57,187 bases of DNA, taken from JAKLKS01 sp964370855 (GTDB taxonomy: Bacteria > Planctomycetota > JAJSAM01 > JAKLKS01). Shown piece after piece: positions 16,520 through 25,921 of the stretch. Position 1 is the stretch's first letter; the number at the start of each line of letters is the position of its first letter. Under the pieces are notes generated by a model. The model ran no database searches. It saw only the letters and a program-made list of their open reading frames with translations, and was not told the DNA's origin. The position numbers and the translations under genes were made by a program. The stretch covers positions 1 through 57,187 of the forward strand of contig CAYJMF010000014.1 of assembly GCA_964370855.1 (NCBI GenBank), in the 5' to 3' direction.

Positions 16520-17794
16520 GTGCTCGATCCCTCCGGAGCACCCCATCCCCTCGCCCCCATCCTCCTGTGGCGGCGGGGGAGCGCGTGGGTCCTCGACGAC
16601 CTCCCCCTCGATCGGGGGGACGGGACGTGGAGGATCGTCGCCGGGGTGGGGGAGCGGGGCCTCCGCGTGGCGGTCCGCGTCTCCCTCGACGGGCGTCCCC
16701 GGGGCCGGACGATCCTCGGCGCCGTCGAGCCCCGGCTCGAGGAGCGGGACGCTCCCCATGACGCGATTCCCGGGAGCGCGGTCCGGCTGATGGGCACGGG
16801 ATTCTCGCGCGGGGAGAGCCCCTCGGTCTGGATCGGCGGACTCCGCGCCGCCGTCCTCGCCACGGGGAGCGCGGGCGACCGCATCGACGTCGCCGTGCCC
16901 GTCCTTCCCCCGGGAGGGCCCGTGGAGGTCGTGGTCGCCAATCCCGACGGCCAGGCCTGCGTCGCTCCCGGGTACCTGCGGGCCGTCGCCCCCGGGCCCC
17001 CCGTCGTGCGGGAGTTCCTGCCCGCGGAGGTGCGCCTCGTCGCGGGGGCCGCGGCGGAGGTGCGCGTCCTCCTCGCGGGCCACGCCCCGCCGGAGGGGAT
17101 CGACATCCCGCTCTCCGTCGAGGGGGGCGTCGGGACGGCGCCGCCCTCGGTGCACGCGGCGCCCCACGCCCTGGAGGCCTCCTTCGTCTTCACGGCGGGC
17201 ATCCTCGCGGCGGGGACCGCGGAGGCGAAGGGGCTCCTCCGGGCCTCCCTCGGAGGGAGCGTGGTGGTCCCCGTCGTCGTGTCGGCGCCGCCGCCGCCGG
17301 ACTCCCTCGACCTCGCCGGCTGGCGGCTCCGCCAGACATCCGCCTCGAAGACATGGGTCCTCCCCGAGGGGACGACGGTCCCCCGGGGCGGCGCCCTCGT
17401 GGTGGCGCGGAAGTCCGACCGCGCCTCCTTCGAGGCCTTCTGGGGGGCGCCCCTCGGGGCCGGCGTCGCCTTCCTCGATTCCGGCGACCGCTTCCCCTCC
17501 CTCAACGGGGACGAGACGATCTCCCTCGAGGATCCCGACGGGAACCCCGTGGACGGGCCCACGGTGGCGCTGGAGCCGGGGAGGTGCTACCGGAGGATCC
17601 CGGGCACCGCGGCGGGTCTTCCCGGATCCTGGATCGAAGGCGTCGCGGCGCCGGGCGCCGTCGTGCCCGGCGGGCCCCCTCCCGCCGGCACGGGAGCCGC
17701 GGCTCCCTACGTCTCCCAGTTCGCCGACCCCGCGGGCACGGGGCAGTTCGTCCACGAGTTCGTGGAGATCCGGTGGGAGGGAGGGAATCCGTGA
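16520..17794 (+). CDS. Secreted PPC/TIG/lamin-tail domain protein, C-terminal part
   Basis: In the same frame as the preceding entry; GTG 16520 is only the first plausible internal start, and coding similarity begins immediately after the TAG at 16436. Domains in order: a second PPC-like beta domain (to ~60), an IPT/TIG fold (GRTILGAVEPRL to VVANPDGQA), an Ig-like region, and a lamin-tail domain (LAGWRLRQTSASKTWVLPEGTTV). Such proteins are secreted and surface-located in planctomycetes; no enzymatic residues are seen. Its TGA stop overlaps ATG 17794, a possible upstream start of the next gene. Confidence 0.65.
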   Translation: MLDPSGAPHPLAPILLWRRGSAWVLDDLPLDRGDGTWRIVAGVGERGLRVAVRVSLDGRPRGRTILGAVEPRLEERDAPHDAIPGSAVRLMGTGFSRGESPSVWIGGLRAAVLATGSAGDRIDVAVPVLPPGGPVEVVVANPDGQACVAPGYLRAVAPGPPVVREFLPAEVRLVAGAAAEVRVLLAGHAPPEGIDIPLSVEGGVGTAPPSVHAAPHALEASFVFTAGILAAGTAEAKGLLRASLGGSVVVPVVVSAPPPPDSLDLAGWRLRQTSASKTWVLPEGTTVPRGGALVVARKSDRASFEAFWGAPLGAGVAFLDSGDRFPSLNGDETISLEDPDGNPVDGPTVALEPGRCYRRIPGTAAGLPGSWIEGVAAPGAVVPGGPPPAGTGAAAPYVSQFADPAGTGQFVHEFVEIRWEGGNP

Positions 17795-17847
17795 TGGCAC
17801 TTTCCCCGACGCCTCCCCGCTATCATGCGGCGCGCAAGGAGGTGCCC

Positions 17848-18711
17848 GTGGCGCGGAAGACCGTGGCGACGAAGGCCCTGACGAAGAGGAAGAACCCCTA
17901 CTCCGTCCACCCCGCGGTGGGCATGGTGACGAAGTGGGCCGCGGAGCTGTCGGAGACCACCGGGCGTTCCCTGAAGGAGTGGGTGGAGGTCGTCCGCCGC
18001 GACGGCCCCGAGGGGAGCCGGGAGCGGCGCACCTGGCTGCGCAAGGTCCACCGCCTCCCGATGCAGGCGTCCTGGTGGATCGCCGAGCGGGCCGGGGGAG
18101 GGGCCTCCATCATGGCCGAGGACGAGGACGCCTACCTCGAGGGGGCGCTCCGCAACGTGGAAGAGCAGTACTCCGGGAAGAAGGCCGCGCTCCGCCCCGT
18201 CTACGACCGCCTGCTGGAGATGGCCCTCTCCCTCGGCAGGGACGTGAAGGTCTGCCCCTGCAGGACCATGGTCCCCTTCTACCGGAGGCACGTCTTCGCC
18301 GAGGTCCACGCGACGACGAACGCCCGGGTGGACCTCCACCTCGCCCTCGGGGACGTGGAGCCGGCGGGGCGCCTGGAGACGTTCGCCGCCCCCGCGGGGC
18401 AGCGGGCCGCCCACCGGATCTCCCTCGGATCGCCGGCCGACGTCGACGGGGAGGTGGAGCGCTGGCTCCGCGCCGCCTACGACGGGGGGGATCGGGCCAT
18501 GAAGCGGAAGGCCCCCTCGAAGGTCCCCGCGGAACTGGCCGCGGCCCTCGCGGCGAGCCCGGAGGCGAAGGCCGCCTTCGACGGCCTCGCCCCGGGCCAC
18601 CGCGCCGAGTGGATCCGGTTCGTGGACGAGGCGAAGAAGGTCGAGACCCGCGAGAAGCGCTCCGCGAGGGCCGTGGACCGCCTCGCCTCCGGCAAGAAAG
18701 CGCCATACTGA
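17848..18711 (+). CDS. DUF4287-DUF5655-YdeI/OmdA-type protein
   Basis: A 287-residue cytoplasmic protein with three conserved domains: DUF4287 (NPYSVHPAVGMVTKW and LKEWVEVVRRDGPEG, ~12-75), DUF5655 (~88-205, with VKVCPCRTMVPFYRRHVFAEV), and a C-terminal YdeI/OmdA-like helical segment (PEAKAAFDGLAPGHRAEWI, ~230-280). Biochemical function is unknown; YdeI relatives have been linked to envelope-stress resistance. GTG 17848 is chosen because AAGGAGG lies 5 nt upstream, with a TATCAT box before that. The last codons (KKAPY-stop) lie inside the left arm of the 50-bp inverted repeat. Confidence 0.82.
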   Translation: MARKTVATKALTKRKNPYSVHPAVGMVTKWAAELSETTGRSLKEWVEVVRRDGPEGSRERRTWLRKVHRLPMQASWWIAERAGGGASIMAEDEDAYLEGALRNVEEQYSGKKAALRPVYDRLLEMALSLGRDVKVCPCRTMVPFYRRHVFAEVHATTNARVDLHLALGDVEPAGRLETFAAPAGQRAAHRISLGSPADVDGEVERWLRAAYDGGDRAMKRKAPSKVPAELAAALAASPEAKAAFDGLAPGHRAEWIRFVDEAKKVETREKRSARAVDRLASGKKAPY

Positions 18712-18821
18712 ACCCGACCCAGATTGGCGGCGAGGGCGGAGGCGAACCACCTTGGCCCGGGAGGACGGGTCTCGCCTCCGCCCTCGCCGCCAATCTGGGT
18801 CGGGTTCAGTATGGCGCTTTC
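18696..18821. repeat. Perfect 50-bp inverted repeat (palindromic element, second family)
   Basis: Arms 18696-18745 and 18772-18821 are exact reverse complements over 50 bp, separated by 26 nt. The ends read GAAAGCGCCATACTGAACC. The sequence is unrelated to the GGGGACG family. It contains the stop codon of the upstream gene. It could be a REP/MITE-type mobile repeat or act as a strong terminator; no transposase is present nearby. Confidence 0.85.
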
Positions 18822-18875
18822 CTGCCTTTCGCCCGCTACGATGTCTCCGGTTTGCACCCCGACAGAGGAGGCCCC

Positions 18876-18938
18876 ATGACCAGCGCCGCCGCCGTCCGCA
18901 GGGGTGCCGCCTCCTCCGGGAACCGCCTCGCCGCCTGA
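18876..18938 (+). CDS. Possible 20-residue small ORF upstream of rsgA
   Basis: ATG 18876 has an almost ideal ribosome site (AGAGGAGG, 4-nt spacer) and a TACGAT -10-like box at ~18837. The 20-codon product is MTSAAAVRRGAASSGNRLAA. It ends 100 nt before rsgA. It could be a leader peptide or a small protein; conservation is untested. Confidence 0.35.
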   Translation: MTSAAAVRRGAASSGNRLAA

Positions 18939-19038
18939 GTCCCGGCGAAGGCCTCGCCCCTCCCCCCCGTCCCGCCCGGGATCCGTTCCCCGTGCGGATT
19001 CCCCGCCGACGGCCCCCTCCTTCCCTCCACGGAGTCCC

Positions 19039-20133
19039 ATGTCCATCGACCTCCGCCTCACCGACGAGCAGAGCCGCCGCCTCGACGACTGCCGCCTCTC
19101 CGATCCCGCCCTCCTCCCCGGCCTCGTCGTGCGCGAGCACCGGGAGGCCCACCTCCTGCTCCTCCCCGACGGGAGCGAGCGCCTCTCCCGCCCCGGCGGC
19201 CGCCTCCGCCACGAGGCCGCCGCCCCGGCGGACCTCCCCGCCGTGGGGGACCGCGTCGCCGCCGAGGTCCCCGCGGGGGGAGGGGACGCCGTCGTGCGCG
19301 CCGTCCTCCCGCGGCGCACGGCGCTGCTCCGCAAGCGCCCCGACCGCAGCGTCGCCGCCCAGGTCCTCGCGGCCAACGTGGACACCGTCCTCCTGACGGC
19401 CTCCCTCGCCCGGCCCTTCAGCGCCCGCAGGCTCGAGCGGGCCCTGGCGCTCGCCTGGGACGGCGGCGCCGATCCCGTCGTGCTGCTCACGAAGTCCGAC
19501 CTCCACCCCGACCCCGAGGGGGCGGCCCGGGAGGCCGCCGTCGCCTGCCCCGGCGCGCCGGCCGTCGCCGTCAGCGCCGTCACCGGAGCGGGCATCGACG
19601 CCCTCGCCCCCTGGCTCCTCCCGGGGCGCACCGTGGTCCTCCTCGGGCCCTCCGGCGAGGGGAAGTCGACCCTCGCCAACCGCCTCCTCGGGGCCGACCT
19701 CCTGGAGACGGGGGGGGTGCGGGCCGTGGACGGCCGGGGCCGCCACACCACCGTGGATCGCCACCTCGTGGAACTCCCCGGGGGGGCCTTCCTGGTGGAC
19801 ACCCCGGGGCTGCGCGAGATCGCGCTGTTCGACGCGGCGGAGGGCATCGCGTCGGCCTTCGCCGACATCGAGGAGGCGGCGCTCCGCTGCCGGTTCCGGG
19901 ACTGCGGCCACGACGGGGAGCCGGGATGCGCCGTGGAGGGGGCCGTGGCGGCGGGCACCCTCGACGGCGGGCGGCTCGAATCCTGGAGGCGGCTCCGGCG
20001 CGAGGAGGCCTTCCTCGAGCGCAAGGCCGGGATCGCGGCCCTCTGGGAGGCGAAGCGCCGCCGCCGCGCCCACGGGCGCATGGTGGAGGACGCCCTGGAG
20101 TGGAAGCGGCGCCTGCGCGGCGGCGGGGAGTGA
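19039..20133 (+). CDS. rsgA: Ribosome small-subunit-dependent GTPase RsgA
   Basis: A 364-residue circularly permuted GTPase that assists late 30S subunit maturation. The motif order is the permuted one: G4 TKSD (151-154), then the G1 P-loop GPSGEGKS (203-210), G2 region (RHTT), then G3 DTPG (254-257). The N-terminal ~95 residues form the OB-fold, and the C-terminal zinc finger ligands are C284, C289, H291 and C297 (CRFRDCGHDGEPGC). The P-loop has Glu where N/K is more usual (GEGKS). ATG 19039 follows GGAG with a 5-nt spacer. Confidence 0.95.
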   Translation: MSIDLRLTDEQSRRLDDCRLSDPALLPGLVVREHREAHLLLLPDGSERLSRPGGRLRHEAAAPADLPAVGDRVAAEVPAGGGDAVVRAVLPRRTALLRKRPDRSVAAQVLAANVDTVLLTASLARPFSARRLERALALAWDGGADPVVLLTKSDLHPDPEGAAREAAVACPGAPAVAVSAVTGAGIDALAPWLLPGRTVVLLGPSGEGKSTLANRLLGADLLETGGVRAVDGRGRHTTVDRHLVELPGGAFLVDTPGLREIALFDAAEGIASAFADIEEAALRCRFRDCGHDGEPGCAVEGAVAAGTLDGGRLESWRRLRREEAFLERKAGIAALWEAKRRRRAHGRMVEDALEWKRRLRGGGE

Positions 20134-20150
20134 GGGGCGCGCGTCCGCCC

Positions 20151-20714
20151 CTACTCCACGAAGATCCCCGTCGCCCGGACGATGAGGACCGCCGGATCCG
20201 GGCGCGGGGCCACGACCCCGACCACGGTGACGGTCTTCAACTCCGCGAGCCCGCCGGCCCCCTTGAGGTCGGTGCGGAGCGGCCGCCCGTCGGGGCCGTC
20301 CACCTCGACGGTGGCGGTGTGGGCGGTGAGCACGCCGCGGTCCTCGCAGCAGTAGTCCCAGGGGAGTTCGCAGGAGTCCTTCATCGGCATCTCGGAGCAG
20401 GGGACGAGCTTCGGATCGGCCAGCGTCATCACCGCCCGGCCGCCCACGAAGGGGGAGCCGTTCCCGCCGATGCGGCCGCGGAGCACCACCGCGTCCCCCT
20501 CCTTCGCCGTCTTCTTGAGGTCGCCGACGGGGATCCCCCCCTCGGGCTTCGCCTTCAGGAAGAGGTCCGCCGGGAGGGAGGCTGCGGCGGCGGGGGCGGC
20601 GACGCCCGGTTCCCCCGCACCCGTCTTCACGGGCGGAGGGGCCTTCTCCCCGCAGCCGGCGATTCCCGCGAGCAGCAGGGCCGCCGCCGCCATCGTCATC
20701 GTGTTCATGGTCAT
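20151..20714 (-). CDS. Cys-containing lipoprotein at the end of an ABC exporter operon
   Basis: A 187-residue predicted lipoprotein (lipobox AGIAGC, Cys21). The mature part has an OB-like beta segment (DAVVLRGRIGG to AVMTLADP) and a cysteine cluster (PCSEMPMKDSC, then DYCCED) that may bind metal. Function unknown. ATG 20714 has AGGAG ~8 nt upstream. It is the last gene of the minus-strand exporter operon, 25 nt after the permease stop, so it may work with the transporter. Confidence 0.72.
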   Translation of the reverse strand: MTMNTMTMAAAALLLAGIAGCGEKAPPPVKTGAGEPGVAAPAAAASLPADLFLKAKPEGGIPVGDLKKTAKEGDAVVLRGRIGGNGSPFVGGRAVMTLADPKLVPCSEMPMKDSCELPWDYCCEDRGVLTAHTATVEVDGPDGRPLRTDLKGAGGLAELKTVTVVGVVAPRPDPAVLIVRATGIFVE

Positions 20715-20739
20715 GTCCGTCTCCTGTCCCCCACCCCTC

Positions 20740-21897
20740 CTACACCGACCGCAGCGCTTCCGGGATGGGGATCCGGAGGCAGCGCGCCGCCGGGAGCAGG
20801 GCCCCCAGCAGTCCGAGACCGATGCCCGTCGCCAGCCCCGTGGCCAGCGCCGTCGCGTCCACGCGGAGGCCGAAGGCCCCCATGGAGATCCGCACCGAGG
20901 CCCCGTCGAGGAACAGGAGCGCGACGGCGGCCGCCGCGAGGGAGCCCGCGGCGGAGATCATCGCCGCCTCCTGCACCAGGTTGATCGCCACGGATCGCCG
21001 GGTGAAGCCGAGCACCTGCAGGGTCGCCATCTCCCGCACCCGCGACGAGAAGGCGGCGTAGAGGGTGTTGAGCCCGCCGAGGAAGGCGCCCGCCGCCACG
21101 AGCACCGCGGTGATCCAGACCATGGCCCGCACGGGCCCGTAGAAGGCGCGGATCTTCTCGTAGTAGACCGCCTCGGGCACGGCCGTGATCTCGAGGTCGA
21201 GGCGCTGGCGGGCGAAGAGGTCGGCCTCGGAGAGGTCCTCCCCCTCCATGGTGAGGACGACGCAGGAGGGCCGCTCCCGGCGGGTGGCGACGTAGAGGTC
21301 CGAGAGGGGCATCCAGATCTCCGACTCCATGACCGTGCCCGGGGCCTCGAAGGTCCCCGCGACGGTCCAGGTCCGTCCCTCGAGGGAGAGGGCGGCGCCC
21401 GGGGCGAGGCGCTCCGGGGCGACGCCCATGCGGGCCGCCGCGAGGCGGCCGACGATCACCTGCCCCGGCTCCGGGAGCGTCCCCTGCGTGACGCGGACGC
21501 GGGAGTGGACGAGGAAGGCCTCGGGGACCACGCCGCGGAAATTGGCGAAGCGCTCCCCGCCCCCGTCGCCAAGGTCCACGGACATCGGGGCGTGGATCTC
21601 CGGGGAGACGAAGGGGACCCCGAGCCGGGTGCGGATCCCGGGGATCGAGGCCGCGGCGATGCCCGCCGTGACGGGAGGGACCTCGCTGCGCTCGATGGAC
21701 TCCTCGCTCCCGCTCCCGATGAGGAGCACGTTCCTCCGGGAGCCGCTCCCGCTCAGGCTCTCGCCCATCCCCCGCACGAAGGCCGCGGCGGAGAGGACGA
21801 GGAGGACCACGAGGGCGCTCCCGACGACCCCGGCGGCGAGCCGCGCCGGGGATCGGCCGAGGTTGCGGGCGGCGTAGTCGAAGGGCAGCTGTCCCAT
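20740..21897 (-). CDS. ABC transporter permease, FtsX/MacB-like (second copy)
   Basis: A 385-residue inner-membrane permease. One N-terminal transmembrane helix (~18-40) is followed by a large periplasmic domain and three C-terminal helices, the FtsX-like layout; FSSRVREMATLQVLGFTRRSV is the cytoplasmic coupling region. ATG 21897 begins 1 nt after the stop of the preceding permease. With that permease and the upstream ATPase it should form a heteromeric MacB/LolCDE-type complex. Confidence 0.88.
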   Translation of the reverse strand: MGQLPFDYAARNLGRSPARLAAGVVGSALVVLLVLSAAAFVRGMGESLSGSGSRRNVLLIGSGSEESIERSEVPPVTAGIAAASIPGIRTRLGVPFVSPEIHAPMSVDLGDGGGERFANFRGVVPEAFLVHSRVRVTQGTLPEPGQVIVGRLAAARMGVAPERLAPGAALSLEGRTWTVAGTFEAPGTVMESEIWMPLSDLYVATRRERPSCVVLTMEGEDLSEADLFARQRLDLEITAVPEAVYYEKIRAFYGPVRAMVWITAVLVAAGAFLGGLNTLYAAFSSRVREMATLQVLGFTRRSVAINLVQEAAMISAAGSLAAAAVALLFLDGASVRISMGAFGLRVDATALATGLATGIGLGLLGALLPAARCLRIPIPEALRSV

Positions 21898-21898
21898 G

Positions 21899-23053
21899 TC
21901 AGACCGCCCTGAAGGTCTCGGCGATGGGGACCCTCGCCGCACGGAAGGCGGGGGCGATGCCCGCGAGGATGCCGAGGATCCCGCAGGCCGCGAGGCCCGG
22001 CAGCCAGACGCCGGGTCCCGAGGGGAAGGCGATGGAGATCCCCTCGTTGGAGAGGGACCAGTGGCCCGCGTGCAGGGCCGCCCCCGCGGCGAGGCTCCCG
22101 ATGAGGCCCCCGGCGAGGCTCTGCACCAGGGCCTCGGCCACCACGAGCCCCCCGATGCGCGGCGCCGTGAAGCCGAGGGTCTGGAGGATGCCGAAGTCCC
22201 GGATCCGGTCCTGCACCGAGAGCAGCAGCGCGTTCAGCACCAGGGCCAGCACCGCCGCGACGCAGGCCGCGGCCACCCAGCGGGTGAAGGAGAGGAGCTC
22301 CATCACGTCCCTCACGGCGCGGGCCGTGAAGGCCTTCTCCGGGTAGGTGCTCGTGGGCTCCTGCGCGGAGTGGAACTCGGCGTCGATGGCCTCGGACACC
22401 TGCTCGAGGCGGGCGGGGTCGTCCACGCGCACCTCGAACTGGGTGACGATCCCCTCCTTCCTCACGGCCGGCGAGCGCTGCAGGAAGGCGAGGTGGACGA
22501 AGGCGAGGTCCCGGTCCTGCACCCGGTCGGACTCGAAGACCGCCGCCACGGTGGTCACGATCCCGTTGGCGTCGAAGCGGTCCCCGGCCCTGAGCCCGCG
22601 GCGGGCGGCCAGGGCGCTCCCGAGGAGGGCGGCGTCGGTGCGGCGGGTCCAGTCCGCGAGGGAGCCCTGGACGAGGCGGAGGTCCCTGCCGGGCCCGCGG
22701 GCGAACTCCTCGGCGGGGACGCCGCGGTAGTTCACCACGTCGAGGCTCGCGCGGCAGTTGGACACGACCACCTTGACGGGGATGGCGGAGACCACCCCGG
22801 GGATGCGGCGGATCCGGGCGGCGTAGTCCTCGGGGAGCCGGCTCGTGAAGGGGCAGAACCGGCTCTCCCTGTAGACGATGAGGATGGAGTCGGCGGCGGA
22901 GGCGGTGGTCGCCTCGGCGACGCCGGCCTGCACGGAGCGCACCGCCGTGAAGAGGAACATGGCGGTGGCGATGCCGAGGACCGTGAGGGAGGTCCGCACG
23001 CGGTGGCGGGCCACCTGCTTGAGGACCAGCGGGATCATGCGGGGGGGGATCAC
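21899..23053 (-). CDS. ABC transporter permease, FtsX/MacB-like (first copy)
   Basis: A 384-residue permease with the same topology as its neighbour: helix at ~20-40 (LTVLGIATAMFLFTAV), periplasmic domain, then three helices. IRDFGILQTLGFTAPRIGGLV is the coupling region. The GTG start at 23053 overlaps the ATPase stop (GTGA) and has GGGAG 4 nt upstream; the in-frame ATG at 23038 is less well placed. Two distinct permease genes suggest a heterodimer. Confidence 0.88.
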   Translation of the reverse strand: MIPPRMIPLVLKQVARHRVRTSLTVLGIATAMFLFTAVRSVQAGVAEATTASAADSILIVYRESRFCPFTSRLPEDYAARIRRIPGVVSAIPVKVVVSNCRASLDVVNYRGVPAEEFARGPGRDLRLVQGSLADWTRRTDAALLGSALAARRGLRAGDRFDANGIVTTVAAVFESDRVQDRDLAFVHLAFLQRSPAVRKEGIVTQFEVRVDDPARLEQVSEAIDAEFHSAQEPTSTYPEKAFTARAVRDVMELLSFTRWVAAACVAAVLALVLNALLLSVQDRIRDFGILQTLGFTAPRIGGLVVAEALVQSLAGGLIGSLAAGAALHAGHWSLSNEGISIAFPSGPGVWLPGLAACGILGILAGIAPAFRAARVPIAETFRAV

Positions 23054-23754
23054 GACGCGACTCCCGCGAGGCCGTTACGGGAGACCTCGACGACGTGCCC
23101 GTGCTCGAGGCGCACGAGCCGCTCCGCCCGGGCTGCGGCGCCGGGATCGTGGGTGACGAGGATCATCGTCTTCCCCGTCTCCCGGTGGAGCCGCCCGAGG
23201 AGGTCGAGGATCTCGCCGGCGGAGTCGGCGTCGAGATCCCCCGTGGGCTCGTCGGCCACGAGGAGGGGCGGGTCCGTCACGAGGGCACGGGCGATGGCCA
23301 CCCTCTGCTCCTGCCCGCCGCTCAGCTGGCGGGGGAAGTGGTCGTGGCGGTCGGAGATGCCGACCAGCTCCATGGCCAGCGCCGTGCGCCGGTGGCGGTC
23401 CTCCCGGGAGAGGGGCTGGAGGAGGAGGGGGAGCTCCACGTTCTCGTAGGCCGTGAGCACGGGCACGAGGTTGTAGAGCTGGAAGATGTACCCCACGGTG
23501 GCGGCGCGCCAGTTCGTGAGCGCCGACCGGGAGAGGCCGGAGAGCTCCGTGCCGTCCACCTTGAGGCTCCCCCCGGAGGGGGAGTCGATGCCGGAGAGGA
23601 GGTTGAGCAGCGTCGTCTTCCCGCTGCCCGAGGGGCCCATGAGGGCGAGGAACTCCCCGCGCCCCACGTCGAGGTCGAGCTCCTTCAGGGGGGTGATGAG
23701 GACCTCCCCCTTGCGGTAGGACCTCGTGAGTCCGCGGCACTCGATGAAGGCCAT
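23050..23754 (-). CDS. ABC transporter ATP-binding protein, MacB/LolD-like
   Basis: A 234-residue ATPase. Walker A is GPSGSGKTT (40-48), the Q-loop is FQLYNLVPVL, the signature LSGGQEQRVAIARAL, Walker B LLVADEPTGDLD, and the switch histidine is in VTHD. This is the pattern of ATPases that serve FtsX-type permeases (LolD/MacB), which extract lipoproteins or export substrates through an adaptor. ATG 23754 is 2 nt after the adaptor stop. Confidence 0.92.
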   Translation of the reverse strand: MAFIECRGLTRSYRKGEVLITPLKELDLDVGRGEFLALMGPSGSGKTTLLNLLSGIDSPSGGSLKVDGTELSGLSRSALTNWRAATVGYIFQLYNLVPVLTAYENVELPLLLQPLSREDRHRRTALAMELVGISDRHDHFPRQLSGGQEQRVAIARALVTDPPLLVADEPTGDLDADSAGEILDLLGRLHRETGKTMILVTHDPGAAARAERLVRLEHGHVVEVSRNGLAGVAS

Positions 23755-23756
23755 GG

Positions 23757-25280
23757 CTACTCCCCCTCCCCGGTCACGCGCACGCGGTCGCCGTCGGCGA
23801 GTCCCGCCGGGGGGCGGTCCACGAGGATGTCCCCGGGCCGGAGGCCCGATGCGATCTCCACCCATCCCTCCTTCCTCCCGTCGCCGGGCTCCACGACGCG
23901 GCGCTCGACCCTCCGCCCCGCCGAGTCCACGACGAAGGCCGCCGTGGCGGCCCCGTCGCGGACCAGGGCCCCCTCCGGGGCGAACACCTTCACGGGGCCC
24001 GCGGAGCCCTCCGCGACGGCCGCCGCCGGCGCGAGGAACTCCACGCGGGCCAGCATCTCCGGCTTCACCTCGGAGGCGGGCTCCCGCAGGGCGACCTTGA
24101 ACTGGAGGGTGTTCTTCTGGATGTCGGCCTCGTTGACGAGGCGCGTGACGACGCCCTCGAAGGCGCGCCCGGGGAGGACCTCCACCTCGACGCGGGCGGC
24201 CATGCCGACGCTCACGCGGGCGGCGTCGGCGAGGGGGACGTCCACGCGGACCTGGAGGCGGGCCGGGTCGTAGATGACGGCGGCGCGGGAGGCCTCCATG
24301 TTCTCCGAGAGCGGCATCATGCGGGAGCCCGGGGCGACGAGGCGCCGCTGGATCACGCCGGCGACGGGGGCGCGGAGGGAGAGCCGCTCGATGCGGAGCG
24401 CCGCCTCGTCGCGCATGACCCGGGCCCGGTCGGCGTCGGCCTTCGCCGCGTCGAGGGCGCGCCGCTCGGCGATCCTAAGGCGGAAGGCCTCGGCGGCGGC
24501 GGCGTGCTCCGCCGCGGCCGAGGCGGAGAGGGCCTCCGCCGTCCCGACCCGCGCCTGCAGGGAGGCGAGCTCGGCCCTCGCGGTGCGGACCTGGAGCCCG
24601 ATCCGGATCGCGTCGAAGGCCGGCGAGGCCCCCTGCGCGGCGGTCTCCTTCTCCCGCGTCCACGTCTCCTCCAGCTCCGCCACGCGGGACTCCTGGGCCT
24701 CGACGTCCCCCTTCGCGGCCTCCACCTCCGCCCGGGCCTCCTTCTCCCCGGCGGCGGCCACGTCCAGGGCGCGCCGGCGCTCCACGGGGTTCTCCCAGTC
24801 CGCCGCCGCCGCCGCGAGGTCCGCGGCGCGGGAGGCGAGCTCCGCCTCGGCCCCGGCGAGGGCGAGCGTCGCCTCGCGGTCGTCGAGGCGGGCCACGACC
24901 TGCCCGGCCTCCACGGGGGCCCCCTCGAGCACGAGCACCTCCGCCACGACCCCCTCGACGTAGGAGGGGACGTAGACGGGGAAGGGGTCGGCCTCCACCC
25001 AGCCGGCGGCGCGGGCGGCGACGGGGCCCGAGGATTCCCCGGCGGCGGCGGCCCGGGCGACGACGGTGACGGTGCGGACCTCGCGGCGGGGGGAGAGGAG
25101 GTCCACGAGGGTGGGGGCGAAGACCCCGAGGAACCCGGCGCCGAGGGCGGGGGGGAGGAGGACGCGGGTCATCCGGCGGCGGCGGGGGGGCGGCACGGGG
25201 GCGGGGCCTCCTCCGGCGGCGGGGGCGCGGCGGAGCCCGGTGATGTCGGGCCCCGGTGCGGAACGGGTGGATTCGGTCAT
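23757..25280 (-). CDS. HlyD/MacA-like membrane fusion (periplasmic adaptor) protein
   Basis: A 507-residue adaptor. A basic N-terminus precedes one transmembrane helix (~39-60), then a lipoyl-like half (VEGVVAEVLVLEGAPVEAG), a long Ala/Glu-rich coiled-coil hairpin (~130-290), the second lipoyl half (LRAPVAGVIQRRLV) and beta-barrel/membrane-proximal domains. It should bridge the ABC permeases to an outer-membrane channel; none is encoded in this operon. ATG 25280 overlaps the TGA of one reading of the upstream Cys-rich gene (ATGA) and has GAGGA 4-5 nt upstream. Confidence 0.88.
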   Translation of the reverse strand: MTESTRSAPGPDITGLRRAPAAGGGPAPVPPPRRRRMTRVLLPPALGAGFLGVFAPTLVDLLSPRREVRTVTVVARAAAAGESSGPVAARAAGWVEADPFPVYVPSYVEGVVAEVLVLEGAPVEAGQVVARLDDREATLALAGAEAELASRAADLAAAAADWENPVERRRALDVAAAGEKEARAEVEAAKGDVEAQESRVAELEETWTREKETAAQGASPAFDAIRIGLQVRTARAELASLQARVGTAEALSASAAAEHAAAAEAFRLRIAERRALDAAKADADRARVMRDEAALRIERLSLRAPVAGVIQRRLVAPGSRMMPLSENMEASRAAVIYDPARLQVRVDVPLADAARVSVGMAARVEVEVLPGRAFEGVVTRLVNEADIQKNTLQFKVALREPASEVKPEMLARVEFLAPAAAVAEGSAGPVKVFAPEGALVRDGAATAAFVVDSAGRRVERRVVEPGDGRKEGWVEIASGLRPGDILVDRPPAGLADGDRVRVTGEGE

Positions 25281-25347
25281 GGCTTCCTCGGGGGCGGCGG
25301 AACGCGGATCGCGGAACGGATCGCGGAACGCGCGGCGGGGAAGCCCT

Positions 25348-25786
<439 letters not shown>

Positions 25787-25921
25787 CAGTATAGACGATC
25801 GGCGGGGGGAGGGGGGACGATCCGTCCGAATCCGGCAACCCTTGGACCTGTCCCCGGGTTGTGGTCATTTGGACCGCTGGTCGGGGGTCGTCGGTCCCCC
25901 CCCCCGCCCCCGGGAGGCGCC

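Noticed and set aside
25280..25347. Direct repeat GGATCGCGGAAC (twice) before the adaptor gene
   Set aside because: Too short and close to a problematic homopolymer region; may be assembly noise or simple slippage.
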